64,000 bases of DNA from Oscillospiraceae bacterium (GTDB taxonomy: Bacteria; Bacillota; Clostridia; Oscillospirales; Ruminococcaceae): contig JAGBCL010000031.1 in NCBI GenBank assembly GCA_018110825.1, forward strand, positions 1-64,000, read 5' to 3'. Position 1 is the first letter of the stretch; every line of letters starts with the position of its first letter. The position numbers and the translations under genes were made by a program. Under the pieces are notes generated by a model. That model was not told the origin of the DNA. It saw only the letters and a list, made by a program, of their open reading frames with translations, and made no database searches. This document shows positions 43,744-52,879 of this stretch, in pieces.

Positions 43744-45564
43744 ATGATGAAGTTTAGCAGAATTCTTAAGTGTACTGCGGCAGCTGCTGTTTGTGCACTC
43801 ACATTGTCAGGCTGCGAAAATTACAATAAGATGATGGATGAGCAACCGCAGGAGTATATCAACATTGCTACTGAAAACACAACAGAAGCTATGGTAAAAT
43901 CCGCTTTTGCAGATGAAGCAGCTATTATCGAAAAGGCTTTGGCTGACGGTACAGTAGGTCTTTCCTTTGATATCCAGGGCATCAAGTTCAAGGGTGAAGC
44001 TTATGCAAATGAGAAGAAAAAGGAATCCTCACAGCTTTATACTATTGAAATGGGCGGAGAAAAGCTTGATATCTATGCAGCTATAACTGAAAACACACTG
44101 AAGCTCGGTGAAATCGGTGATTCAGGTGAGCATATTTTTGAAATCAACCTCGATTCTCTTGAAGATGACCTTGATGACTCAATCTTTGCTCCAGGTTCCG
44201 GCTCTTCAATGGAAATTCCTGAAGAAGAATATAAGATGATTGCAGAATATCTCGGACAGATTACTGCTGCTCTCAACGGCGAGGAAGAAGACCTTCCTGA
44301 GTCATATAAGGAACTCGAAGAGGTTATAAATGACCTTCTCAGCGAAGCAGATGTTGAAAAGAAAACTAATGTTGAAATTGACGGCAAAGAAGTTAAGGCA
44401 AACGTTATTACATATAACTTCGATAAGAACGATATAAAGAAGATTTACGAAGTTTATATGGACGTTATGCTGGAAGAGATGGCTTCTCAGGATGAAGAAG
44501 TTATCAATGACATGAAGGAAGAATTCAATTCTGCTTTCGATGCAATCGAAAAGATGGATATGGAGCTTGTTTACTACGTAAACAGTAAGAGCCACTGCCT
44601 CATGCAGATGGATTGCAACGTTGATGTGACAATTGTTGAATACGAAGAAAGCCAGAGTGCAAAGGCTGAAATTGTTATGGTATACGGTGCTGACCCTGCA
44701 AAGGCAGAGGAAACAACAATTGAGGCAAAGATTGAAGCTGATGGCGAAGAAGTAGAGGTTGAAATTGTTACAGAAAGAAAGTCTGAAAATGAAACAGAAG
44801 TAGCAGTTAATGCTTCTATGCAGGGCATGAACATGGAAATCGTTACTCTTAAATTTGAAAGAGACGGCGATGACTATACAATCGAAGCAGAAATTCCTGT
44901 AATTGAAGCAAAGGCAACAGTTAAGGGCGAGCTCAAGACAGAGGGCAAGTCTGTAGAGGCAACTGTTGATAAGGTTTCTTATGCAGTAGCTTCTGAGGGA
45001 ATCGAAGGCAGCCTTGAAGACTTCAATATTAAGTTCTCCATTGAACAGGGCGGCAAATTTGATGACAGAGATGCAAAGAATTTCTTCAAGCTTTCCGAAG
45101 AGGAACTTATGACAGAAGTTGAAGAAATCGGAAATGATTTCAATGTTCTTCTTGAAAATGTTGGCACAGATAATTTCCTTGGTGACTCAATGACAAGTTA
45201 CATTGGCGAATCTAAGATTGCTTCTGCGAATGCAAGTGCCAAGACAGTTTATACAGCTTTTGCAGCTGCTCTTACACAGATGGGCATTAGTGGTGTAGAA
45301 TTTGATGAATACGAATTCTATAATGAAGCAAGCGGCGACCTGAATATTGTTGTGGATGGTTATGATTTGGGTCTTGTTGATTATCTTGGTGACAGCTTTA
45401 CAGGTTACTTCTATGTAAGTGTTGACCCATATACATATGCTGTAAACTTTGCACTGTGGTCTGAAGAACCAATTGATTACTTCTATCAGTACAGTGATTA
45501 CGATCAGGAATATTATGCTGAAGAAGGACAGTATATCGGCTGCTATCCTCTTTACACATATTAA
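43744..45564 (+). CDS. Large acidic lipoprotein of unknown function
   Basis: A 606-residue lipoprotein (lipobox LSGC, Cys24) that is very rich in Glu and Ala. It lacks a family I recognise. The middle (about 110-430) alternates charged beta strands and helices, a bit like LolA/LppX-type lipoprotein domains (MQMDCNVDVTIVEYE). The C-terminal 120 residues carry SAKTVYTAFAAALTQMG, recalling pilin-like or secreted-protein domains, and end in a Tyr-rich stretch. It has its own promoter and terminator, so it is a single-gene unit. Confidence 0.75.
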   Translation: MMKFSRILKCTAAAAVCALTLSGCENYNKMMDEQPQEYINIATENTTEAMVKSAFADEAAIIEKALADGTVGLSFDIQGIKFKGEAYANEKKKESSQLYTIEMGGEKLDIYAAITENTLKLGEIGDSGEHIFEINLDSLEDDLDDSIFAPGSGSSMEIPEEEYKMIAEYLGQITAALNGEEEDLPESYKELEEVINDLLSEADVEKKTNVEIDGKEVKANVITYNFDKNDIKKIYEVYMDVMLEEMASQDEEVINDMKEEFNSAFDAIEKMDMELVYYVNSKSHCLMQMDCNVDVTIVEYEESQSAKAEIVMVYGADPAKAEETTIEAKIEADGEEVEVEIVTERKSENETEVAVNASMQGMNMEIVTLKFERDGDDYTIEAEIPVIEAKATVKGELKTEGKSVEATVDKVSYAVASEGIEGSLEDFNIKFSIEQGGKFDDRDAKNFFKLSEEELMTEVEEIGNDFNVLLENVGTDNFLGDSMTSYIGESKIASANASAKTVYTAFAAALTQMGISGVEFDEYEFYNEASGDLNIVVDGYDLGLVDYLGDSFTGYFYVSVDPYTYAVNFALWSEEPIDYFYQYSDYDQEYYAEEGQYIGCYPLYTY

Positions 45565-45572
45565 TTGAAATA

Positions 45573-45605
45573 AAAATCTCCTATGGAATATCCATAGGAG
45601 ATTTT
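45573..45605. terminator. Bidirectional terminator between lipoprotein and TetR genes
   Basis: A perfect 15-bp stem AAAATCTCCTATGGA/TCCATAGGAGATTTT with an ATA loop, ending convergent transcription from both sides. Confidence 0.88.
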
Positions 45606-46121
45606 TTAGTATACAACCTTGTTTGAGAGTTCGCCTATAGTGTCAATAAGCTTTTCTCTGTCAGATTCAGCATATTCTTTGTATGCATAAAATCCGCCGT
45701 AAATGGTGAATGTAAGTCTAATGTTAAAATCAAAATCATTTTTGTATTGTGGATAACGGGTAAATATTGTTTCTTTCAGTACGGTTTCAATTTTTTTGGG
45801 CAGCAACTGTGCACGCGTACCTGAAAAAACAGTTGATATAAGAGTTCCCTGAGCGCCATATGCATTAAACAGGTATTTGCTGAATTTGACAGTATCAATT
45901 ACATCACTGTCAAAATTCTTCACAACCTCAGATACAATTTCATCTTCAACTTTATCCGACAAATCGTATACATCATTATAGTAAACATAGAAGGTGGATT
46001 TGTTAATCTGAGCCTCTTCGCAAAGTTCTTTTACAGTAAGTTTTTCAAGCGATTTATCTGCACGCAGTTTGATAAAAGCGTTGTAGATACTGCGTTTTGT
46101 TTTTTCAATTCTGCAATCCAT
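45606..46121 (-). CDS. TetR/AcrR-family regulator
   Basis: 171 residues. An N-terminal HTH (RIEKTKRSIYNAFIKL, LTVKELCEEAQINKSTFYVYY, about residues 4-50) precedes a helical ligand domain with no close match by eye. The start is ATG 46121 after AAAGGA. A -10 TATAAT on the minus strand lies near 46158-46163 with a TTGTTT -35. A 12-base palindrome TTTTACGTAAAA at 46198-46209 upstream could be its operator. The regulated gene is not evident. ddh lies on the other side of a terminator. Confidence 0.85.
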   Translation of the reverse strand: MDCRIEKTKRSIYNAFIKLRADKSLEKLTVKELCEEAQINKSTFYVYYNDVYDLSDKVEDEIVSEVVKNFDSDVIDTVKFSKYLFNAYGAQGTLISTVFSGTRAQLLPKKIETVLKETIFTRYPQYKNDFDFNIRLTFTIYGGFYAYKEYAESDREKLIDTIGELSNKVVY

Positions 46122-46228
46122 GGTTAATCCTTTCCTATGATTGAGTTTATAATCTATTATAACATATTCCGAAAGGAAAAACAACTATTGTCTATTATTT
46201 TACGTAAAAATATTGTTCTGACAACAAA

Positions 46229-46260
46229 AAGGGTACCGAAACACACCATTCGGTACCCTT
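46229..46260. terminator. Terminator of ddh
   Basis: A perfect 12-bp stem AAGGGTACCGAA/TTCGGTACCCTT with an 8-base loop and A/T-rich flanks. Confidence 0.8.
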
Positions 46261-46279
46261 GCTATTTGATTTATGTGCA

Positions 46280-47269
46280 TTAAAGCATAGTAGCTCTCAG
46301 TTCCTCGTTGCTCTTAGGGGAGAGGTATGCGGGAGCAATATCAAATACGGTCTTTGCACCGCTTGCGCCTTCCTTGTGGAGCTTGTAAGCCGCCCTTGCG
46401 TATGCAACAAGAATGCTTGATGTGAATTCAGGATTTGAGCCAAGCTTCAGGCTATATTCAACAATGTGATTTGTTTCACCGTTTACGCCTGTCTTGCCGC
46501 TTCTGATTACAAAGCCGCCGTGCGGAATACCACTGTGGTCTCGGATAAGTTCTTCCTGAGAGATAAAGTGTACAGTTGTGTCATAATCAGCAAAATAGTT
46601 TGGCATATTCTTGATTTCAGCTTCAATCCTAGCCTTGTCAGCGCCTTCCTCAGCAACAACAAAACATTCTCTGATGTGCTTCTGTCTTGTAGTAAGCTCA
46701 GGGCAGGAACCGCTTCTTACAGCTTCGATAGCCTCATCAACAGGAATTGTGTACTGTTTTGCATCAGCAACACCATCAACACGTCTGATAGCGTCAGAAT
46801 GGCCCTGGGAAACGCCCTTGCCCCAGAAGGTGTAGTCCTTACCCTCAGGAAGGATACAGCTGCCGTAAAGACGGTTAATGGAGAACATACCAGGGTCCCA
46901 GCCGACGGAAATAATGCTTACATTGCCGCCCTTTTTTGCAGCAGCATCAACAGAAGCAAAATATTCAGGGATTTTAGCGTGAGTATCAAAGCTGTCAATT
47001 GTGCAGAAGTTTTCAGCAAGTGCAGGTCCCTGAACAGGCAGGTCTGTTGCGCTTCCTCCGCAAAGGATAAGCACATCAACATCATTTTTATAATTTGTAA
47101 TATCGTTAATTGAATAAACGGGGACATTTTCCGTCAGAATTTTGAGGTCAGAAGGGTTACGTCTTGTGAATACGCATACAAGCTCCATATCTGGATTTTG
47201 TCTGATTGCAAGCTCAGCACCTCTGCCGAGATTACCGTAGCCTACTATGCCAATGCGGATTTTACTCAT
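46280..47269 (-). CDS. ddh: Meso-diaminopimelate D-dehydrogenase
   Basis: A 329-residue NADPH-dependent enzyme that makes meso-2,6-diaminopimelate in one step from tetrahydrodipicolinate. It has the Rossmann motif IGIVGYGNLGRG at the N-terminus, DSFDTHAKIPEYF, and SVGWDPGMFSINRLY, a hallmark segment. It provides DAP for the wall and lysine and agrees with the DAP-type MurE of the window. The start is ATG 47269 after GAAAGGA. An in-frame upstream extension to 47329 is not used. Confidence 0.94.
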   Translation of the reverse strand: MSKIRIGIVGYGNLGRGAELAIRQNPDMELVCVFTRRNPSDLKILTENVPVYSINDITNYKNDVDVLILCGGSATDLPVQGPALAENFCTIDSFDTHAKIPEYFASVDAAAKKGGNVSIISVGWDPGMFSINRLYGSCILPEGKDYTFWGKGVSQGHSDAIRRVDGVADAKQYTIPVDEAIEAVRSGSCPELTTRQKHIRECFVVAEEGADKARIEAEIKNMPNYFADYDTTVHFISQEELIRDHSGIPHGGFVIRSGKTGVNGETNHIVEYSLKLGSNPEFTSSILVAYARAAYKLHKEGASGAKTVFDIAPAYLSPKSNEELRATML

Positions 47270-47409
47270 AATATCAGTTCCTTTCCGGGAATTTGTCGAA
47301 ATGAATCGGCACAGCCCTTTTACTTGCACCGTTCATTATTGGTACGTTAAAATTATAACACATTTTGCAAGATTTGAAAAGGGATTTTGCAAAATTTCTT
47401 TAAAAAATT

Positions 47410-47451
47410 TTGCAAAATAAAAAAGCAGGGCAAAGATTTCCTTTACCCTGC
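47410..47451 (-). terminator. Terminator of the 47469 gene
   Basis: GCAGGGCAAAG pairs with CTTTACCCTGC (one G-U pair), with TTTTTTATTTT beyond it on the minus strand. Confidence 0.75.
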
Positions 47452-47468
47452 ATAATGTTATAAATCAA

Positions 47469-48479
47469 TTATTCAGAAAAATCGTTGTCTTTGGCAAAAT
47501 CTGCGTCAAAATCGCTGTCATCGCAATCGAGGTCATCTGCATAATATGAATCATCAAGCAATCCTGATGTATCCAATTCATCCATGTTTCCGCTGATAGG
47601 CTCAGGAGCAGCAGGAGGTGCAGAAGGCTCTTCCTTTGGTTGTTCAGCAATCGGAGCAGCAGGCTTTGGTGTGCGTGCAAAAAATTCGTCGGGCTGAACA
47701 GGTTGAGGGATATCGGGAATCGGAACAGGCTGAGGAGGAACATAGCTTTCCTCAAATCCGTTTTCGGAAGGTTTGCTTTCAATGTTGAAATTATTGTCAG
47801 CTGACATAGGTGACGGTGCGGAATATTGATTAAGAGAAGCCTTGTTTTTGTTGTAAATAAGGATTCCGATTACCGCAAATGCAATTATTATCAGAAGTCC
47901 TATTCCGAGGGAAATGTATGCACTTGATGGGTTGTAAATTGTAAGTGTGTATGGGATAATATGTTTTCTTACTTCAGCAGCTGATTCGTAATATTCGGCG
48001 TCGAGCATTGCCTCAATAAGATATTGCTCATATTCGGAATCAAGCTCATTTACCTTTGCAACAATGCCCATATCAGGGAAAACTACATCCATGTTGCCTG
48101 CATAATATTCCCATGTTGCATCATTTATAGCATAAAGCAGTTCACGGTCTTGTTTTTTGGAAGCAATAATTGTGATATACAATTCATCCGCAAGGTCTTT
48201 TTCGTTAACCAGCGGCATAACGAAATATTCATCTGATGTATAGGAATTCAGTTCAATTCCGTATTTTGTATTTGTAGTGGTTGTATACGCATAACATCCG
48301 TCAATATTCCAGACGTATCCCTGAACGAAATCACCCGTTTTTATGTCCCTCATGCTTTCAAAATTGAAATCGGGAACGTTGCCGTTCAGCTTGATAAGAT
48401 TACCTAATCCGCTTACAGTAAGCGCAATTCCCATAATAAAAAGTACAATAAGCACAATAGCAATTCTGATTTTAGTCAT
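47469..48479 (-). CDS. Unrecognised two-helix membrane protein, Pro/Asp-rich tail
   Basis: 336 residues. A helix at 5-27, an extracellular domain of about 160 residues, a second helix (about 192-213), and a long cytosolic tail rich in Pro, Glu and Ala that ends in a run of Asp. The layout and several segments (YVWNIDGCYAY, YFVMPL) match the neighbouring protein at 48492, so both belong to one family, possibly DUF6709-like. The function is unknown. Confidence 0.72.
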   Translation of the reverse strand: MTKIRIAIVLIVLFIMGIALTVSGLGNLIKLNGNVPDFNFESMRDIKTGDFVQGYVWNIDGCYAYTTTTNTKYGIELNSYTSDEYFVMPLVNEKDLADELYITIIASKKQDRELLYAINDATWEYYAGNMDVVFPDMGIVAKVNELDSEYEQYLIEAMLDAEYYESAAEVRKHIIPYTLTIYNPSSAYISLGIGLLIIIAFAVIGILIYNKNKASLNQYSAPSPMSADNNFNIESKPSENGFEESYVPPQPVPIPDIPQPVQPDEFFARTPKPAAPIAEQPKEEPSAPPAAPEPISGNMDELDTSGLLDDSYYADDLDCDDSDFDADFAKDNDFSE

Positions 48480-48491
48480 TTGTCTACCCCT

Positions 48492-49265
48492 TTAATTATT
48501 TTTGATTTGTTCTTCCGAATATGAATCGGATTGATTTTCTTTATATACAGGCATTGGAGCAATTCTATCAAAGAATTCTTCACGTTCCCGCTTCTTTTTT
48601 GCATACATAACCGCAAGAATTACAGCGAGAACTGCAGCAATAACCGTGCCGAAAATGATTGCGGTTCTGCTGTTTGAAAGCATAACCTCATAATTGAATT
48701 CCTCAAGCTGATAAGGAAGAACATATTTATTGATGGTTGCATCATCATATGCTTCAAAGGCTTCTGCTTCTTTAAAAAAGTCTATCATATACTGCTTGGC
48801 TTCAGTATCTAATGGCTTTACTTTTCCATAAAAATAGTAATTATGCCAGTTGATATTTTCCTTGCCTTCCAGCATGGCGTAGGTATCATTTGTAATATTT
48901 TCAAATGCCGCAACATTATTTTGGTTATGGAGAAGGATAGTTATATACTTTGTTTCCTCCTCGTTTTCGGACCATATAGGCATAAGATAATAGCTTCCTG
49001 TTATCTTTGTTGAGTTGTCATTTGTTTTGGTTTTTTCGCAGTAACATCCAAGAAGGTAAAGGACATCTCCATATACATTCATATCCGTCTCATATTCTGA
49101 AGGGGACATAAAAGCAATATTTTGTTTATTATTTTCCATAGCTGTGGAAATATCCTTCTTGAATGATGTTGCCTCAATCAAATCATTTATTCCAAGAACA
49201 AGAAAAAGCAATGCCAGAAAAACTGCAAAAATCATAAGCCCCTTTTTGCTTGTAAAGACAATCAT
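48492..49265 (-). CDS. Unrecognised two-helix membrane protein, relative of the 47469 product
   Basis: 257 residues with helices at about 10-30 and 205-228, an extracellular middle (VLYLLGCYCEKT, YYLMPIW) and a short charged tail. It precedes its relative by 12 bases on the same strand, so the two form an operon. The start is ATG 49265 after GGGG. An in-frame extension to 49331 lacks a ribosome site. Confidence 0.72.
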   Translation of the reverse strand: MIVFTSKKGLMIFAVFLALLFLVLGINDLIEATSFKKDISTAMENNKQNIAFMSPSEYETDMNVYGDVLYLLGCYCEKTKTNDNSTKITGSYYLMPIWSENEEETKYITILLHNQNNVAAFENITNDTYAMLEGKENINWHNYYFYGKVKPLDTEAKQYMIDFFKEAEAFEAYDDATINKYVLPYQLEEFNYEVMLSNSRTAIIFGTVIAAVLAVILAVMYAKKKREREEFFDRIAPMPVYKENQSDSYSEEQIKNN

Positions 49266-49398
49266 TGTTATTACCCCACGAATAATTGTAGTTAAAACAT
49301 AACGTAACTTTAAATAAAAAGTTAAGAGCACTTTATAATTTTACCATATAAAAGCATATACGTCAAGACTTATGTGAAATAATTGACGAAATATGTAA

Positions 49399-49428
49399 TA
49401 AAAAGCCGTATCCATTCGGATACGGCTT
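49399..49428 (-). terminator. Terminator of ftsZ
   Basis: An 11-bp stem AAGCCGTATCC/GGATACGGCTT with T-rich sequence beyond on the minus strand. It marks the end of the division cluster. Confidence 0.85.
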
Positions 49429-49439
49429 GATATTTTAAA

Positions 49440-50537
49440 TTAGCTTCTGCTGTTGAAGATTTCAAAAAGTCCGTTGTAATCATCCATTGCAGAAGATGGC
49501 TTTGGAATTTCAACACCTGGTTCGCCATTTTCCACCTTAGGCTCGTCAGCTTTGATAACTGTACCTGCAACGCCTTCCATATTTTTAAATCCGGAAGCGA
49601 TAACTGTAAGGCTGATTTCGTCCTGCAGGTTTTCATCAAAGCTTGCACCGAAGATGAGTTCAACATCAGGGTCAGCAGCTTCTGTGATAAGCTTTGTAGC
49701 TGTATCGATATCTGTGGAAAGAGCATCTTCAGACATAACAATATTAACGAGGAGTCTTGTAGCACCGCTGATAGAAGTTTCGAGAAGTGGGCTTGTAATA
49801 ACTGCGTTTGCAGCTTCAGCAGCCTTATCCTTACCGGAACCGTGACCGATAGCCATGTGAGCATAGCCTGCGTTCTTCATTGTTGTCTCAACGTCAGCAA
49901 AGTCGAGGTTGATGAAACCGTCAACAGTAATAAGTTCAGCGATGGACTTAACGCCAGTCTTGAGAATATTATCAGCAAGAGAGAAGCTCTCCTTCATTGT
50001 AAGAGGCTTTTCATTTGTAGAAATGAGACGTTCGTTAGGAATAACAACGAGAGAGTCAACGTGCTTCATAAGCTCGCCGATACCGCGTTCAGCCTGAACC
50101 ATCTTAGCCTTCTGTTCGAAGTTGAAAGGCTTTGTTACAACAGCAACAGTAAGGATATCCATTTCCTTAGCAACCTCAGCAACAACCGGAGCTGCACCTG
50201 TACCTGTACCGCCGCCCATACCGGCAGCGATGAATACCATGGTTGCACCCTTGAGAGCAGCAGCAATTTCGTCACGGTTTTCCTGAGCGGAACGCTCACC
50301 GATTTCAGGCTTGTTACCAGCACCTCTGCCTCGTGTAAGCTTTTCACCGATCTGAACCTTAGTGGAAGCCTTGGAGGAACGAAGAGCAGCTGCATCGGTA
50401 TTTACAGCAACGAACTCAACATCAAAAATACCTTCGGTAGCCATGCAGTTGAGAGCGTTACCGCCGCCGCCGCCGACACCTACAACCTTTATATTAATAT
50501 CGGAATAAATTTCTTCATTATCTACAGCAAAAGCCAT
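49440..50537 (-). CDS. ftsZ: Cell division protein FtsZ
   Basis: The 365-residue tubulin-like GTPase of the Z ring. It has the GVGGGGGNALN nucleotide loop, the signature GGGTGTG at 108-114, the T7 loop with NLDFADVETTM and a short C-terminal tail ending near YNGLFEIFNSRS. The tail lacks the usual basic end of the conserved FtsA-binding peptide (consensus IPxFLR), and no ftsA is beside it. AGGAGG ribosome site and its own promoter at 50599-50627. Confidence 0.97.
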   Translation of the reverse strand: MAFAVDNEEIYSDINIKVVGVGGGGGNALNCMATEGIFDVEFVAVNTDAAALRSSKASTKVQIGEKLTRGRGAGNKPEIGERSAQENRDEIAAALKGATMVFIAAGMGGGTGTGAAPVVAEVAKEMDILTVAVVTKPFNFEQKAKMVQAERGIGELMKHVDSLVVIPNERLISTNEKPLTMKESFSLADNILKTGVKSIAELITVDGFINLDFADVETTMKNAGYAHMAIGHGSGKDKAAEAANAVITSPLLETSISGATRLLVNIVMSEDALSTDIDTATKLITEAADPDVELIFGASFDENLQDEISLTVIASGFKNMEGVAGTVIKADEPKVENGEPGVEIPKPSSAMDDYNGLFEIFNSRS

Positions 50538-50598
50538 TTAAAACGTCCTCCTATTTAAATTTCTGCGACAGAAAATAATTATCACATATACAACAATT

Positions 50599-50627
50599 AT
50601 TTTAACATACTTTTATTATTTTTTCAA
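50599..50627 (-). promoter_or_regulatory. ftsZ promoter
   Basis: On the minus strand TTGAAA (50627-50622), a 17-base spacer, TAAAAT (50604-50599). It allows ftsZ to be expressed separately from the upstream wall genes. Confidence 0.7.
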
Positions 50628-50671
50628 GGGGTTTGCGAAAAAAACATTAAAATTGGAAAAATTTATTTATA

Positions 50672-51544
50672 CTATTCAAAGTTTACATGCGGAGAGGAAT
50701 TGCTTTCCTCAGAGGTGTTTTCAGAAGGGGTTTCGGTGTCCGAAGGAAGTGTTTCGACAGCGACTGAAGTTTCCATATTCATTTCATATGTCTGCTGAAT
50801 CTGTTCAAGGTCATCATTGCTCAGGAACTGTGCTCCATCGTCAAGCATTTTGAGAACACCGATTGTGTCGGGAGATATTTTTGTTTGAAGAATTTCCTCT
50901 GCAAGCTTGAATTTGTAATCGACATCAGCAATTGATTTGATTTCGATAGTAATTCTGTCCTCATAAATGCAGTTTATGTTGAGTCTGTCGGTAACATCGA
51001 AGCTTGTGATTTTTGAAGCAAATCCGCTTCCGGCACGTTTCATAAGTTCATAGATTACTTCGGATTTATCTTCATCAACTGATGCAAATGTCATTCCTAT
51101 CTGCATATTTTCAGCTGGTTCTGCACCGAAAAAAACAACAGTATCTTCAGCAGGTTCTTCCTGAGCACGAAGGATTTTTCCCGTTTCGCTTACGATAAGG
51201 AAACCGTCCTCGGTTTCAAGGCTTGCGGTTTCAACGCAAGGAACAACGAGAATTTCAACTGATGAAGGAAGCTTTCTTGTAATCTGAGCTTCCTCAATGT
51301 AAATAAGCTGTGATGTAATTGCCTGTTCAGATTTACTCATGTTTTTGCGTATCATATTATCGCCGCCTTTTATTCCGCTTGCGGCAATTATTTCATCAGC
51401 AGAGTAAACTGACGAGCCAATGATATCAGCAGTTTCAATATTGAAGAAAACTGTCAGGGAAAGAATCACAAAAACAACCAGTGCAATAAATGCAATCAGG
51501 CTGTAATGAAGGGACATATTTCCTCTTCTGCGATTATCCTGCAT
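50672..51544 (-). CDS. ftsQ: Division protein FtsQ/DivIB
   Basis: 290 residues. A short basic cytosolic end, one membrane helix (about 13-35), a POTRA domain (about 40-110: IIGSSVYSADEIIAASGIKGGDN) and an extracellular beta domain, ending in a Glu/Ser-rich tail. It links FtsL/FtsB to the septal synthases. The start is ATG 51544 with GGAGG 8 bases upstream. The longer frame to 51601 overlaps murA and is not used. Confidence 0.88.
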   Translation of the reverse strand: MQDNRRRGNMSLHYSLIAFIALVVFVILSLTVFFNIETADIIGSSVYSADEIIAASGIKGGDNMIRKNMSKSEQAITSQLIYIEEAQITRKLPSSVEILVVPCVETASLETEDGFLIVSETGKILRAQEEPAEDTVVFFGAEPAENMQIGMTFASVDEDKSEVIYELMKRAGSGFASKITSFDVTDRLNINCIYEDRITIEIKSIADVDYKFKLAEEILQTKISPDTIGVLKMLDDGAQFLSNDDLEQIQQTYEMNMETSVAVETLPSDTETPSENTSEESNSSPHVNFE

Positions 51545-51560
51545 TTCGCTTTCCTCCTTT

Positions 51561-52814
51561 TCAAATCCTTTTAATGTCTGCTCCGACGGAGGACAGTACA
51601 TTTTCTATTTCCACATAACCTCTGTCAATATGATGTATAGCAGAAATCTCGCTTGTTCCCTCAGCAGCAAGTGCAGCTGTAACAAGTCCTGCTCCTCCGC
51701 GTAAATCGGGAGCTTCCGTTTTTACACCGTAAAGCTTTGCAGTACCTTCTATTACTGCGACTTTACCTTCAATGAGAATATCGGCACCCATTCGCGTCAG
51801 ACCGCCAACATGCTTGTATCGGTTTTCAAAAATATTTTCCACAAAAACCGATGTGCCCTTTGCTCTGCATAATGCCGCCATAACGAATGCCTGAGCGTCG
51901 GTAGGAAATCCGGGATAAACCATAGTCCGTATCGGAGCAACAGCACGCAGAGGATATTTTGCACTGAAAAAAATTCTGTCATCAAGAGTATGAACAAGAC
52001 ATCCCATCTGCTCGAAAACGGGAAGTATGCTTTCCATATCTGTCGGTCTGCAGTCGGTAACAACCAGTTCACCGCCTGCTGAAGCTGTGCATGCGAGATA
52101 TGTTGCACACGCAATTCGGTCAGGCATGATTTTGTATTCACAGCCGCTGAGTTTTTTTACACCGATGATTGTAATTCTGCTTCCGCCTGCACCATGAATT
52201 TTTGCACCGCATTTGTTCAGGAATTCTGCAAGGTCTATAATTTCAGGTTCACGTGCAGCGTTGCTGATAACCGTTGTACCCTTTGCAAGAACTGCGGCAA
52301 GAATGATATTTTCCGTTGCACCTACAGATGGAAAGGATAGGGCAATTTTTGCACCGTTCAGTCCTTTTTCAACCGAGCAGTCAAGTTCGCCGTATTCTTC
52401 TTTGATATGTACACCCATTTTGCGCAATGCAGAAATATGAATATCAATAGGACGGGGACCGAGGTCACAGCCGCCGGGAAGTGACAGTCTGCATTTACCT
52501 GTTCTTCCAAGAACAGCACCGAGGAAAAAGATTGATGAACGCATCTCACGCATAAGCTCTTCTGAAACAGCAGAGCAGGTAATATTTTCTGAATTGATTA
52601 CAGCAACGTTTCCGTCAAAGCTTGCTTTGCAGCCCAGATATGTGAGAATTCTCATGGCTGAGTAAACATCTGAAATTTTCGGACAGTTGTGAAGCACGAC
52701 CTTTTCGCCGCACAGCACCGCTGCTGCCATGATGGGAAGAGCTGCATTTTTTGCGCCCTGAATACGGATTTCTCCGTTAAGTTTGTTTCCTCCGTTTATT
52801 ATAAGCTTCTGCAT
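51561..52814 (-). CDS. murA: UDP-N-acetylglucosamine 1-carboxyvinyltransferase MurA
   Basis: The 417-residue enzyme of the first committed step of peptidoglycan synthesis. It shows INGGNKLNGEIRIQGAKNA at the start, and the catalytic Cys116 in GGCDLGPRPIDIH, so it should be open to fosfomycin. All family segments are present. Its place between murG and ftsQ is a common clostridial variant of the cluster. Confidence 0.96.
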   Translation of the reverse strand: MQKLIINGGNKLNGEIRIQGAKNAALPIMAAAVLCGEKVVLHNCPKISDVYSAMRILTYLGCKASFDGNVAVINSENITCSAVSEELMREMRSSIFFLGAVLGRTGKCRLSLPGGCDLGPRPIDIHISALRKMGVHIKEEYGELDCSVEKGLNGAKIALSFPSVGATENIILAAVLAKGTTVISNAAREPEIIDLAEFLNKCGAKIHGAGGSRITIIGVKKLSGCEYKIMPDRIACATYLACTASAGGELVVTDCRPTDMESILPVFEQMGCLVHTLDDRIFFSAKYPLRAVAPIRTMVYPGFPTDAQAFVMAALCRAKGTSVFVENIFENRYKHVGGLTRMGADILIEGKVAVIEGTAKLYGVKTEAPDLRGGAGLVTAALAAEGTSEISAIHHIDRGYVEIENVLSSVGADIKRI

Positions 52815-52879
52815 ACAAGCAGCTCCCTTACCGTTTTTTTATTATCTTATGCGGCAAGGGTATTTTGGTGCAGAAAGGG

